Positions 17,208 to 24,108 of a DNA stretch of 44,321 bases are shown here, one piece after another. Below the pieces are notes generated by a model, which was given only the letters and a program-made list of their open reading frames with translations, was not told where the DNA came from and ran no database searches. Location of the stretch: positions 1 to 44,321 of the IMG/VR virus record IMGVR_UViG_3300020404_000192. One strand, written 5' to 3'. The stretch's first letter is position 1, and each line of letters opens with the position of its first letter. The translations under genes were made by a program, and so were the position numbers. Source of the DNA: a virus.

Positions 17208-17214
17208 TATTTAG
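17208..17214 (-). promoter_or_regulatory. Putative late promoter (CTAAATA) upstream of the 61-aa coiled-coil gene
   Basis: The 38-base gap reads TACTAAATAATACACTTATG on the minus strand. The motif is 22 bases before the ATG at 17186 and shares the extended CTAAATAATA string with the sites at 1399 and 4097. Confidence 0.45.
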
Positions 17215-17224
17215 TATAGCACAA

Positions 17225-17668
17225 TTACTCTAAATCTGGTAGTGTTTCCCCATTTAGTGTTAGTGTTACGTCATCACTAGCAATATATTTCTGATACTCT
17301 GATGCTAGTTGAGATGTCATGTAATGTAATTTATCAGGATTTGTGGGTGATAAATCTAATGCAGTGATCTCTGCTTGGTAAGTAGCAAGATCTATCTCAC
17401 CTAGTTTCAACTTCTTGGCACTGTTATATGCACCAGTTGCTTTAGTAGCATCTTGACCACTCTCAATAGCATCCTTCTTAACTTTATTAATGTAGTTAAG
17501 GTAAGTGTGCCACTTCTCTCTTTTTGGTTTTAGTAATGTCTCTGAGGTTTTACCCGCTAATCTTAGACCTTTAATGTAGTCTTCCTCTGCTGTTGACAGA
17601 GTTAAAGAACTATCATTACGCATCTGTAAGATAAGTAGATACTCAATAGGTGATAGTTTAATACTCAT
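17225..17668 (-). CDS. Helical hypothetical protein in the fibre cassette (147 aa)
   Basis: The start at 17668 (MSIKLSPIEYLLILQMRNDS) is preferred because its ATG overlaps the stop of the fibrinogen-like fibre gene as ATGA; an in-frame ATG three codons earlier is possible. The protein is mostly helical (EEDYIKGLRLAGKTSETLLK, REKWHTYLNYINKVKKDAIE) with the segment LHYMTSQLASEYQKYI near the end. No known domain is recognised. Coupling to a fibre gene suggests a fibre-assembly or chaperone role, which is inference. Confidence 0.7.
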   Translation of the reverse strand: MSIKLSPIEYLLILQMRNDSSLTLSTAEEDYIKGLRLAGKTSETLLKPKREKWHTYLNYINKVKKDAIESGQDATKATGAYNSAKKLKLGEIDLATYQAEITALDLSPTNPDKLHYMTSQLASEYQKYIASDDVTLTLNGETLPDLE

Positions 17669-18570
17669 TGAACCCAAATCTCCGCACGCATAGTTCTATT
17701 TACACCAGTGGTGCTTTGGCAGCAGTATATAAAGTCTCCTGCAGAAGCATCTGTTCTACGATGACCTATACCACTACAAACGTCATTGGAACTCTCACCA
17801 CCTTCGTTGTTCCAACCAAATCCCCAACGTGTAGCGTTGTTACTTGATCCAGTATAGTTAAATCCATACCATTGGTAACCACCCTGTGCTGAGAATCCAG
17901 ATCCAGACCACATACTTTCTCCACGAGGATTACTGGATAACTGTTGATTAGTTTGGAATCTTTGTAAGCATGTTTGACCGATACCACCTTGTTTCCAAGT
18001 CCAACCATTATAACCAACTGATGATTGTCCACCGTTGTTTATGTCTGGGAATACAGCACCCAATGTTCCTGCAACATAATAATTGAATACATGGTTCTTA
18101 TGGTCACCATCGTTTCTGTTCAACTGAGAGGTTTCATTGTATGTGTTTGTAGATGTCCAATAGTTAGTATCATAATGGAACGTGCTACCTCTTGTGCACT
18201 TCCATGCTAACATCCATCCACCACCACCTAAGTGGTTGGGATCCATCATACAATATACTTGTTTTGCACCTACACTAGGTAATAAGATCCAATATACTCC
18301 ATCAGTTGCTGATGAATTAACCTGTAATATAGCTGATGCATTTGTTGCTGCCTTGTCTGCTGATGAACCATCTGGTTCAGAACCACCACCAATGTCAATC
18401 CATTCAGTTCCAATCCAAGTTTGTAACTTTTCTGTAGTGCTATTATAAATCGTTGCTCCAACATCCACACCACTAGTCGGTCTGCCACCAGTTGAATAAC
18501 TAGGAAAGTTCAAAGCTGCAGCAGCATCTAAAGTGCTTGCGTTGACTCTTCCCACATTAAGCGTTCCCAT
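17665..18570 (-). CDS. Tail fibre protein with fibrinogen-like C-terminal domain (301 aa)
   Basis: The N-terminus (MGTLNVGRVNASTLDAAAAL, then a Gly-Thr segment ending TWIGTEWIDIGGG at about residue 63) resembles that of the 320-aa fibre at 23143. From about residue 90 the protein follows the fibrinogen C-terminal (FReD) pattern: GVYWILLPSVGAKQVYCMMD, GGGGWMLAWKC, and later WNNEGGESSNDVCSGIGHRR and AGDFIYCCQ. FReD domains in animals often bind acetylated sugars; in phage they are likely receptor-binding tips. There are paired cysteines but no signal peptide. An AGGAA ribosome site and a CTAAATA motif precede the start. Confidence 0.8.
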   Translation of the reverse strand: MGTLNVGRVNASTLDAAAALNFPSYSTGGRPTSGVDVGATIYNSTTEKLQTWIGTEWIDIGGGSEPDGSSADKAATNASAILQVNSSATDGVYWILLPSVGAKQVYCMMDPNHLGGGGWMLAWKCTRGSTFHYDTNYWTSTNTYNETSQLNRNDGDHKNHVFNYYVAGTLGAVFPDINNGGQSSVGYNGWTWKQGGIGQTCLQRFQTNQQLSSNPRGESMWSGSGFSAQGGYQWYGFNYTGSSNNATRWGFGWNNEGGESSNDVCSGIGHRRTDASAGDFIYCCQSTTGVNRTMRAEIWVQ

Positions 18571-18595
18571 TATTTCCTGTAATAAGTCCTACGAG

Positions 18596-18602
18596 TATTT
18601 AG
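18596..18602 (-). promoter_or_regulatory. Putative late promoter (CTAAATA) upstream of the fibrinogen-like fibre gene
   Basis: The minus strand reads GTCTAAATACTCG in the 96-base gap, 26 bases before the ATG at 18570. It shares the CTAAATA core with the other sites but not the following ATA. Confidence 0.4.
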
Positions 18603-18630
18603 ACGAAAAAACTTATAGAGTAAAAATTAC

Positions 18631-18656
18631 CCAAAAAATTTTTTCAGTATTTTTGG
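18631..18656. other. AT-rich inverted repeat in the longest intergenic gap
   Basis: In the 96-base gap between the methyltransferase fusion and the fibrinogen-like fibre gene, CCAAAAA (18631-18637) can pair with TTTTTGG (18650-18656) around a 12-base loop. The surroundings are runs of A and T. It might end transcription from the upstream gene, but the stem has only two G-C pairs, so it is not a standard terminator. Confidence 0.25.
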
Positions 18657-18666
18657 AATCAAAAAG

Positions 18667-20406
18667 TTATTTTTGCTTTGACAAAACTGTTACATACAAA
18701 CCGTTCCACCACATAGTATCATCCTCTTGATCGTTGAGTAACTCTCTTTCATATAAAACTTTAAGTCCAGACTCATCAATAAACCTTTTTGTTATAGAAA
18801 CGTTCTCTTCTATGTTTGCATCATCCACAACAAGAGTGAATACATCTTGTGTGAAGGTCATCATATTAAGAAAGAACTCTCTCATCTTTCTCTCTGAGTT
18901 ATCACCATCATAGAATATGATATTGACATCTTGTTTAAAATCTTTTTTACCAAGACTAGAACTGTCACCATTTAAAACTTCTATGTCAAAGTCTAATGTC
19001 TCTGTAGTAATATTCTCCTGTAAATTTTTCACAAAAGTATTTACGGTTACATTCTCCAGTGCTAGTGTGATGTCTTCCCTATAGGGTTGTAGATCTGGTT
19101 GTGACCAGTTATCATTTGCATACGCAGCTACCATATCATTGTTCTGCACTGCAGCACAGAATGTAGATCCTGCAAACACACCTACCTCAAGATATACTGC
19201 ACCCTCCTGTGAACAAAGGTTATTGAGAAAATGTCTGACTCTAGGTGATGTAAGTCCCTCTACATTATAATATGCACTAGGATCGTTAGGATCATAAGTC
19301 CTGTGGTTTGACAGATATTTACCTGAGTTATTGAATGCTTCTATACATGTCTCTACTTGTGGGTGCATGATAAGATCTGACTTCTTCATGTGTGCTTCTA
19401 CTACTTTCTCACAGTAGTTGCAATCCCAACAGTCAAACTTACATGTCTTGATCTTTTCTCTCCACATGACAAATGGAGAATCTTTTATCTTTAATTGGTT
19501 TTGATATTTTTTATACTCTGGAAACATATACTCATCTTCATCTGCCCATCTACGTATGAGATCCATACTTTCCTGTAATCTCATCATACTTTCTCTACCA
19601 TGTAGCTTAAATGTATCAACACCTAGATTGATCATCTCTACCCAATCTTCTCTCCATGGTGGTAGGTTTGCTTGCTTGAGATCTGCCTCTGGATGTTCGA
19701 CATCCCATGTAGAACAAGACACACGACTTATAGGACTAGCAAAGAATATGGGATCATCTTTAGTTCTAGTGCTATTGTATTGATAGTGTTCTGGCATGAT
19801 AGGACAACCACCCCAACATGTCTCATTAACTAATAAAGAAAACATTACGGGTTTGCCAAGATATGCACAATAATCTTTTGCTTTCTGTAATCTTAATAAT
19901 TGATCACGATCTCTCATGAGGTCACGATCTAGATTGATATAATGAAACCCTGCTTCTGCTAGTGATACTATCTCATTTGGTTTTGTTACTTCTCTAAGGA
20001 TAGTATTTTTTATAAAAAGATCTGGAAACGCTGCCTGTATTTGACCAGTAGATACCCATGTAGTATGGGGCAATGTAACTACTCTAACTCCTGCATTGTA
20101 GATAGGAGCAAATTCTTTTATCCACAGATCTAAATTCTTTTGATCTGGTCTAACCCATATATTATTAAACGTTGCTGATAATGGTATATCAGATTGTTGG
20201 GAAATATAACATGCAGACTCCGTTAATACTTCTGGAGACAAAAAAGTATCCCCCATAGCGTCCTGATCAAAGGGAGGGATACGACATGTAAAATAAAGAT
20301 CTAGTATATATTCTCTATACTTTTTTAGGAAAGGTAGAAATGTAGATACTACAAAGTCTTCACTCAGTTTAGGATTGATCGGTAGACTGAAGACTCTTTT
20401 GTTCAT
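18667..20406 (-). CDS. Fusion of a cysteine-rich (U32-like) TIM-barrel domain and a class I SAM methyltransferase (579 aa)
   Basis: Residues 1-320 have alternating strand-helix units ending in short polar motifs (AGVRVVTLPH, EAGFHYINLD, LGVDTFKLHG), as in a TIM barrel. LLVNETCWGGCPIMPEHY (C197, C201) with C231 recalls the iron-sulphur site of the U32 family. A second cluster, C322-x3-C326-x2-C329-x2-C332, joins the halves. Residues 400-579 look like a class I SAM methyltransferase of the Methyltransf_24 type: motif I YLEVGVFAGST (405-415), NDNWS (431-435), FYDGDNS (498-504) and VVDDAN (526-531). The start overlaps the 251-aa gene by 38 bases and lacks a strong ribosome site. It is the only apparent enzyme in the fibre cassette besides the protease. 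Substrate unknown; a radical-SAM enzyme is less likely because no CxxxCxxC is seen in the N-terminal barrel. Confidence 0.7.
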   Translation of the reverse strand: MNKRVFSLPINPKLSEDFVVSTFLPFLKKYREYILDLYFTCRIPPFDQDAMGDTFLSPEVLTESACYISQQSDIPLSATFNNIWVRPDQKNLDLWIKEFAPIYNAGVRVVTLPHTTWVSTGQIQAAFPDLFIKNTILREVTKPNEIVSLAEAGFHYINLDRDLMRDRDQLLRLQKAKDYCAYLGKPVMFSLLVNETCWGGCPIMPEHYQYNSTRTKDDPIFFASPISRVSCSTWDVEHPEADLKQANLPPWREDWVEMINLGVDTFKLHGRESMMRLQESMDLIRRWADEDEYMFPEYKKYQNQLKIKDSPFVMWREKIKTCKFDCWDCNYCEKVVEAHMKKSDLIMHPQVETCIEAFNNSGKYLSNHRTYDPNDPSAYYNVEGLTSPRVRHFLNNLCSQEGAVYLEVGVFAGSTFCAAVQNNDMVAAYANDNWSQPDLQPYREDITLALENVTVNTFVKNLQENITTETLDFDIEVLNGDSSSLGKKDFKQDVNIIFYDGDNSERKMREFFLNMMTFTQDVFTLVVDDANIEENVSITKRFIDESGLKVLYERELLNDQEDDTMWWNGLYVTVLSKQK

Positions 20407-21124
20407 TACCAGTTAATTGCTCAAATAGTTTAAGATCTAAGTTATCTTCTACATTGTCAAATGTAGGAATACGAGGTGCAGATCCATCAACCATCATCTT
20501 GTCAATCTGAGGTTTCAACTCATTCTGTATCTTACCGATACCTGCATTGAGAAGACCAGAATACTGCATTGCTATATTTAGTGTAGCATATTGATCATCT
20601 TCACGCATCATTGCTATCGAATCTAAGTTACCAACGCCTATTCTTCCTGTGCAATAAACATCCATTGCTGCCTGTTTACCCATACGAGCGATCCAATACT
20701 TACGTTCTTCTTCTTCGTTATACTTTGCTGCCTCTTCCAGTTCTTCCATTGTTCCATACTTCTTATGAACCCAATCCATGAACGCTTTTAATTCATTGTC
20801 AGACTGGTGTAGAGTTATTTTAAATCTACCCATATCTAATTTGAATTCTTGGATATCTAGCTCTATCAACTTACGATCATAAGGATCGTCAGTCACTTCA
20901 AGTTTTGCTTCTAATCTGTCTATATTAGTTTGCTTTCTTTCAATGTCTAAGAATAATTTTTTTCTTTCATGACTACGTGTAGATACTTCAGTTAATACTT
21001 GACGAAGTTTCCTCTTGTCAGTTACGTGGGAATTAACAACAAAGTTTTTAATTTGTTCATGTGTCATCCCAAAGTCCATATTGTCCTCTACATAGGACTC
21101 TATGGAATCAGGTGATATTGTCAT
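20369..21124 (-). CDS. Helical hypothetical protein in the fibre cassette (251 aa)
   Basis: No domain is recognised. The protein is largely helical and charged, with a probable coiled coil in the first half (RKLRQVLTEVSTRSHERKKL, LDIERKQTNIDRLEAKLEV, ELDIQEFKLDMGRF). The C-terminal third (GVGNLDSIAMMREDDQYATL, then GLLNAGIGKIQNELKPQIDK) is less charged. It starts three bases after the 274-aa gene (TAAACTATG) and overlaps the barrel-methyltransferase gene by 38 bases, so all three are probably made together. It may be a fibre assembly factor; this is only inferred from its place among fibre genes. Confidence 0.75.
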   Translation of the reverse strand: MTISPDSIESYVEDNMDFGMTHEQIKNFVVNSHVTDKRKLRQVLTEVSTRSHERKKLFLDIERKQTNIDRLEAKLEVTDDPYDRKLIELDIQEFKLDMGRFKITLHQSDNELKAFMDWVHKKYGTMEELEEAAKYNEEEERKYWIARMGKQAAMDVYCTGRIGVGNLDSIAMMREDDQYATLNIAMQYSGLLNAGIGKIQNELKPQIDKMMVDGSAPRIPTFDNVEDNLDLKLFEQLTGNEQKSLQSTDQS

Positions 21125-21127
21125 AGT

Positions 21128-21952
21128 TTAAAATTGCAATCCAGATTTTATAGGTAGTGGTGTCCAACCGTCTGCTTCGGTATTTCCTAGTTCTATTGCC
21201 TGTTGTTGTGGCATTGGAACTCCTAGGTAATCCTCCCAGAGAACGTTGAGTTCTTTTATTGTAGCACAGTCTGTAAATTTTTGCTTAAGAGCAACCATAG
21301 CATCGTATAACGCTAATGCTTTCTCATCGAAAGTTTTCTTTCCTGCAAGGACAGATGCTGCAACATCAGATACCGCAACGCTTTTGGCGGTAGCAATACT
21401 ATTTAGTATGGGTGTTTCACCCTCTAAATTGTTTGCTTCTGTTATTTGTGAATTCCAAAAATACTGTTCTAGCTTAGAATCTTCTGCCTTGAGTGATAAG
21501 AACTTTCTATCATACTCATCCTCAATAATTAATTTTGCAGACACTTTCATAAATGCAATTGCTGCATCAATTCTTTCTTGTGGTAATTCAATTTTTGTCT
21601 TAGGTCCTGTCTGTGATATTGCATACTCATCGCTAGTTGACAGTGGATCTTCATCTGTAACCTTAACTTCTGCACGAATTTCACCAAAGTGTTTGACACC
21701 CCATCTACCAATATCCTCACTAATCTCTTCGTAAGACTTAGTTAATCTATGAACTTCTCTAACCCATTTTTCTTTGATAGAAAATACAACCACACCATAC
21801 ATGTTCCACATGATGTCAACATCATTACTTGCACCACCAGCTGCAATATGATCTAACTCTGGACAACGCCTTGCCAAATAATACTTACGTTTTTCTGTCC
21901 CGTCCAGTATGTCAAGGACTTCTGTATCTAAATTAATTCCTGATGATGTCAT
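21128..21952 (-). CDS. Hypothetical protein in the fibre cassette (274 aa)
   Basis: I do not recognise a family. Visible features are an N-terminal segment KRKYYLARRCPELDHIAAGG, a beta-like stretch WNMYGVVVFSIKEKWVREVH, and long helices (ERIDAAIAFMKVSAKLIIED, FDEKALALYDAMVALKQKF). The end is proline-rich (DYLGVPMPQQQ, then ADGWTPLPIKSG). No signal peptide or membrane segment. It follows the propeller-like fibre gene by two bases and precedes the 251-aa gene by three. The tight linkage suggests a shared function with the fibres. Confidence 0.75.
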   Translation of the reverse strand: MTSSGINLDTEVLDILDGTEKRKYYLARRCPELDHIAAGGASNDVDIMWNMYGVVVFSIKEKWVREVHRLTKSYEEISEDIGRWGVKHFGEIRAEVKVTDEDPLSTSDEYAISQTGPKTKIELPQERIDAAIAFMKVSAKLIIEDEYDRKFLSLKAEDSKLEQYFWNSQITEANNLEGETPILNSIATAKSVAVSDVAASVLAGKKTFDEKALALYDAMVALKQKFTDCATIKELNVLWEDYLGVPMPQQQAIELGNTEADGWTPLPIKSGLQF

Positions 21953-21954
21953 GA

Positions 21955-23130
21955 TTACATTCCTGTGTATCCATATTGTAGAGTTCCAAACTCTACTCCT
22001 GCAGCAGATGCAGATCCACTGATTCCAGATCTATCCATTCTACTGTCTCTTGTGAAACTATGACTTGCATAGGTGAAGAGGTAACCATTATTGTTCTGGT
22101 TTCCATCATACTGTCCACAAATAAATCCAAATTCATTACCTGTGTGCATTGATTCCTCACCAGTAGTTATACCATTCTTACTTACGTTTGCCATACGACC
22201 ACCGTTGTAAGAGTCTCTTAAATGCCAATCACAACTGGTTCTGTATCCTCCACAAGTATTCCAGTATGAGAAACCGTTTCTACTTGATAAGGTTTTGTTA
22301 GAACCGTCAGTGCCAGGTGAGTCTGCCCAGTTAGTATATGATTCTGTAGAGAAGTTGTATGCGTATGCACCACCTTGTCTAATCCATCCTACTGTAGCAC
22401 CTTGTCCACATGAAGGGTTGTTCTGTGATCCACTAGGGTTTGATGTGGAGTTGTTACTTGCTTCTGTAGAAAGGTTGTATCTAACTGTATTACTACTGTT
22501 ACTACCTCCTCCATGAACATAAGCATAAACAAAGTCTCTACCCATAGCAGAACATCTGTTTCTACTAGATGACATGCTAGTAGCAGCACCCGCATTGGAT
22601 TCTGTGTTCATGTTTATCTTAGAAACATAACTTGTTGTAGAGTCCCAACTGTTACCAGTAGCAAATATGTATGCGTTCATATTTGAACTTGGTTTACCAT
22701 CAATATATGCACCTGACTGTGCTGATAAATCTCCTAAGTTTGTTTGTGTAAACGTTGCATGCACAAGTCTATTAACATTTCTCCAAGACTGTGCTCCACG
22801 ATATCCACAACAACTAAATCCTCTTGTTATATTAAATCCTGCTTTATACTTTGATTGTGAAAATCCTGCTACACCAGACGCACCTTCTCCTGTTGTATCC
22901 CAGTATGCTTGGTTTGATGTTCCACCTGATCTTAAAACTGCACCGAGGTTAGCAGCATTCTGTGTCGGTAGTGTGACAAATGGTTGACCATTTTGTAGTA
23001 GTTGACCAGTAAAATCGACGTTACCTGATATGTTGATTGTTCCACTAAACGAAGCACCACCAGTCGGAAACGAGACCTGACCCGATTCCGCTATATTCGT
23101 TACTTCATCAACTTTAATTCTAGATGCCAT
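21955..23130 (-). CDS. Tail fibre protein with propeller-like repeats (391 aa)
   Basis: The N-terminus MASRIKVDEVTNIAESGQVS followed by a Gly/Ser fibre-like region to about residue 90 is an attachment-type segment. From about residue 100 the chain repeats a pattern of aromatic/glycine strand, then a short Asn-Thr-Glu turn: SKINMNTESNAG, VRYNLSTEASN, YAYNFSTESYTNW. Such units with Gly-rich strands (AMGRDFVYAYVHGGG) are typical of kelch-like beta-propellers, though I cannot count blades with certainty. Several cysteines (CCGYRG, CGGYRTSC) may form disulphides or bind metal. It lies between two other fibre-like genes and is probably a receptor-binding tip. Confidence 0.72.
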   Translation of the reverse strand: MASRIKVDEVTNIAESGQVSFPTGGASFSGTINISGNVDFTGQLLQNGQPFVTLPTQNAANLGAVLRSGGTSNQAYWDTTGEGASGVAGFSQSKYKAGFNITRGFSCCGYRGAQSWRNVNRLVHATFTQTNLGDLSAQSGAYIDGKPSSNMNAYIFATGNSWDSTTSYVSKINMNTESNAGAATSMSSSRNRCSAMGRDFVYAYVHGGGSNSSNTVRYNLSTEASNNSTSNPSGSQNNPSCGQGATVGWIRQGGAYAYNFSTESYTNWADSPGTDGSNKTLSSRNGFSYWNTCGGYRTSCDWHLRDSYNGGRMANVSKNGITTGEESMHTGNEFGFICGQYDGNQNNNGYLFTYASHSFTRDSRMDRSGISGSASAAGVEFGTLQYGYTGM

Positions 23131-23142
23131 GTTGTTAGTTAA

Positions 23143-24105
23143 TTAGTGTAGCCAAAGCTCCCAAGAGTTTACATAAACGTATTCTCGGTAGGCGTCTGTT
23201 GTTCCCCATATTATTTGTGGAACTTGACTGGTAGAACCTCTTTCAGTTCCGAATGATAGAACACTAGTGTTGTTACTATATGATCCATTACCACTTCTAA
23301 GGTTGCCAGGATCAAGTATCAACATGTCACTACCAAAGTTACCACTTTGGTTACCAGAGAATAGAACTGCCCAATATCCCTGACCATTGTTTTGATAAGG
23401 AGAGTTATTTACGATACCACTAAAGTTCTGTGTGAAAGATCCAAAGTCAGCAGCATCAGCACCACCCGCTTGCATAGATGCTTGATATTTTGCCTTAGTA
23501 AATCTAGGTAATGAACATCTGATAGTTGATAAAGAGTTACCTCCTGCATGTGATTGTTCTCTTCCAATTCTTAATTTTCCTTGACTTATAGTATCATTAC
23601 TAGTTGATGATGTGCTGTTAGTATTCCATGCAGGAATAATTGTTGATGGACTACCATATTCAACGTGTGCAATTGCAGAGTTGTTTGCTCCAAAAAATGA
23701 AGCGTCATATTTTATCCAACCGTTATCTCCACTTCCATATCTATCAGTTGCGTCGTAAGTAAACTCGAATGCTCCACTGCCAGGTATTGTAACCCAAACT
23801 GTTCCAGATGTTTGTTGCCCATTGTCATAAGCATCTCCACCTGATGTAGCTGGGTTTGATTGAGATCCACCTCTATTTCCTCCACCACAAACTGCCCATC
23901 TGTCACCTGTCCAGACTTCTAGAGTTGCAGTTGTAGTATTGAGAATTAACTCACCTAATTCTGGATTACTCGGTTTTGAGTTGCCAGAATAATTAGGTAA
24001 ACGATATTGACCTCCCGCACAAGATAGTTTATGTCCAGATGGAACTTCTATCTTATTGCTAAAAGTTGATATACCTTGTAGATTGTGAACTGATAGTGTG
24101 CTCAT
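23143..24105 (-). CDS. Tail fibre-like protein (320 aa)
   Basis: The first 75 residues (MSTLSVHNLQGISTFSNKIE, a Pro/Gly segment, then GELILNTTTATLEVWTGDRW) share the layout of the 301-aa fibrinogen-like fibre: a strand-rich anchor ending in a WxGxxW and GGG hinge. The remainder is Gly/Ser/Asn-rich and beta, with a distinct module from about residue 100 to the C-terminus (WVTIPGSGAFEFTYDATDRY, then AHVEYGSPSTIIPAWNT, ending YVYVNSWELWLH). No enzyme motif is visible. It starts four bases after the 3440-aa adhesin gene and may also be served by a TATAAATA inside that gene. Confidence 0.72.
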   Translation of the reverse strand: MSTLSVHNLQGISTFSNKIEVPSGHKLSCAGGQYRLPNYSGNSKPSNPELGELILNTTTATLEVWTGDRWAVCGGGNRGGSQSNPATSGGDAYDNGQQTSGTVWVTIPGSGAFEFTYDATDRYGSGDNGWIKYDASFFGANNSAIAHVEYGSPSTIIPAWNTNSTSSTSNDTISQGKLRIGREQSHAGGNSLSTIRCSLPRFTKAKYQASMQAGGADAADFGSFTQNFSGIVNNSPYQNNGQGYWAVLFSGNQSGNFGSDMLILDPGNLRSGNGSYSNNTSVLSFGTERGSTSQVPQIIWGTTDAYREYVYVNSWELWLH

Positions 24106-24108
24106 AGT

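Noticed and set aside
21246-21734. Open frame of 162 aa on the plus strand
   Set aside because: It lies wholly antisense to the 274-aa gene, which has tight operon spacing and sensible protein sequence.
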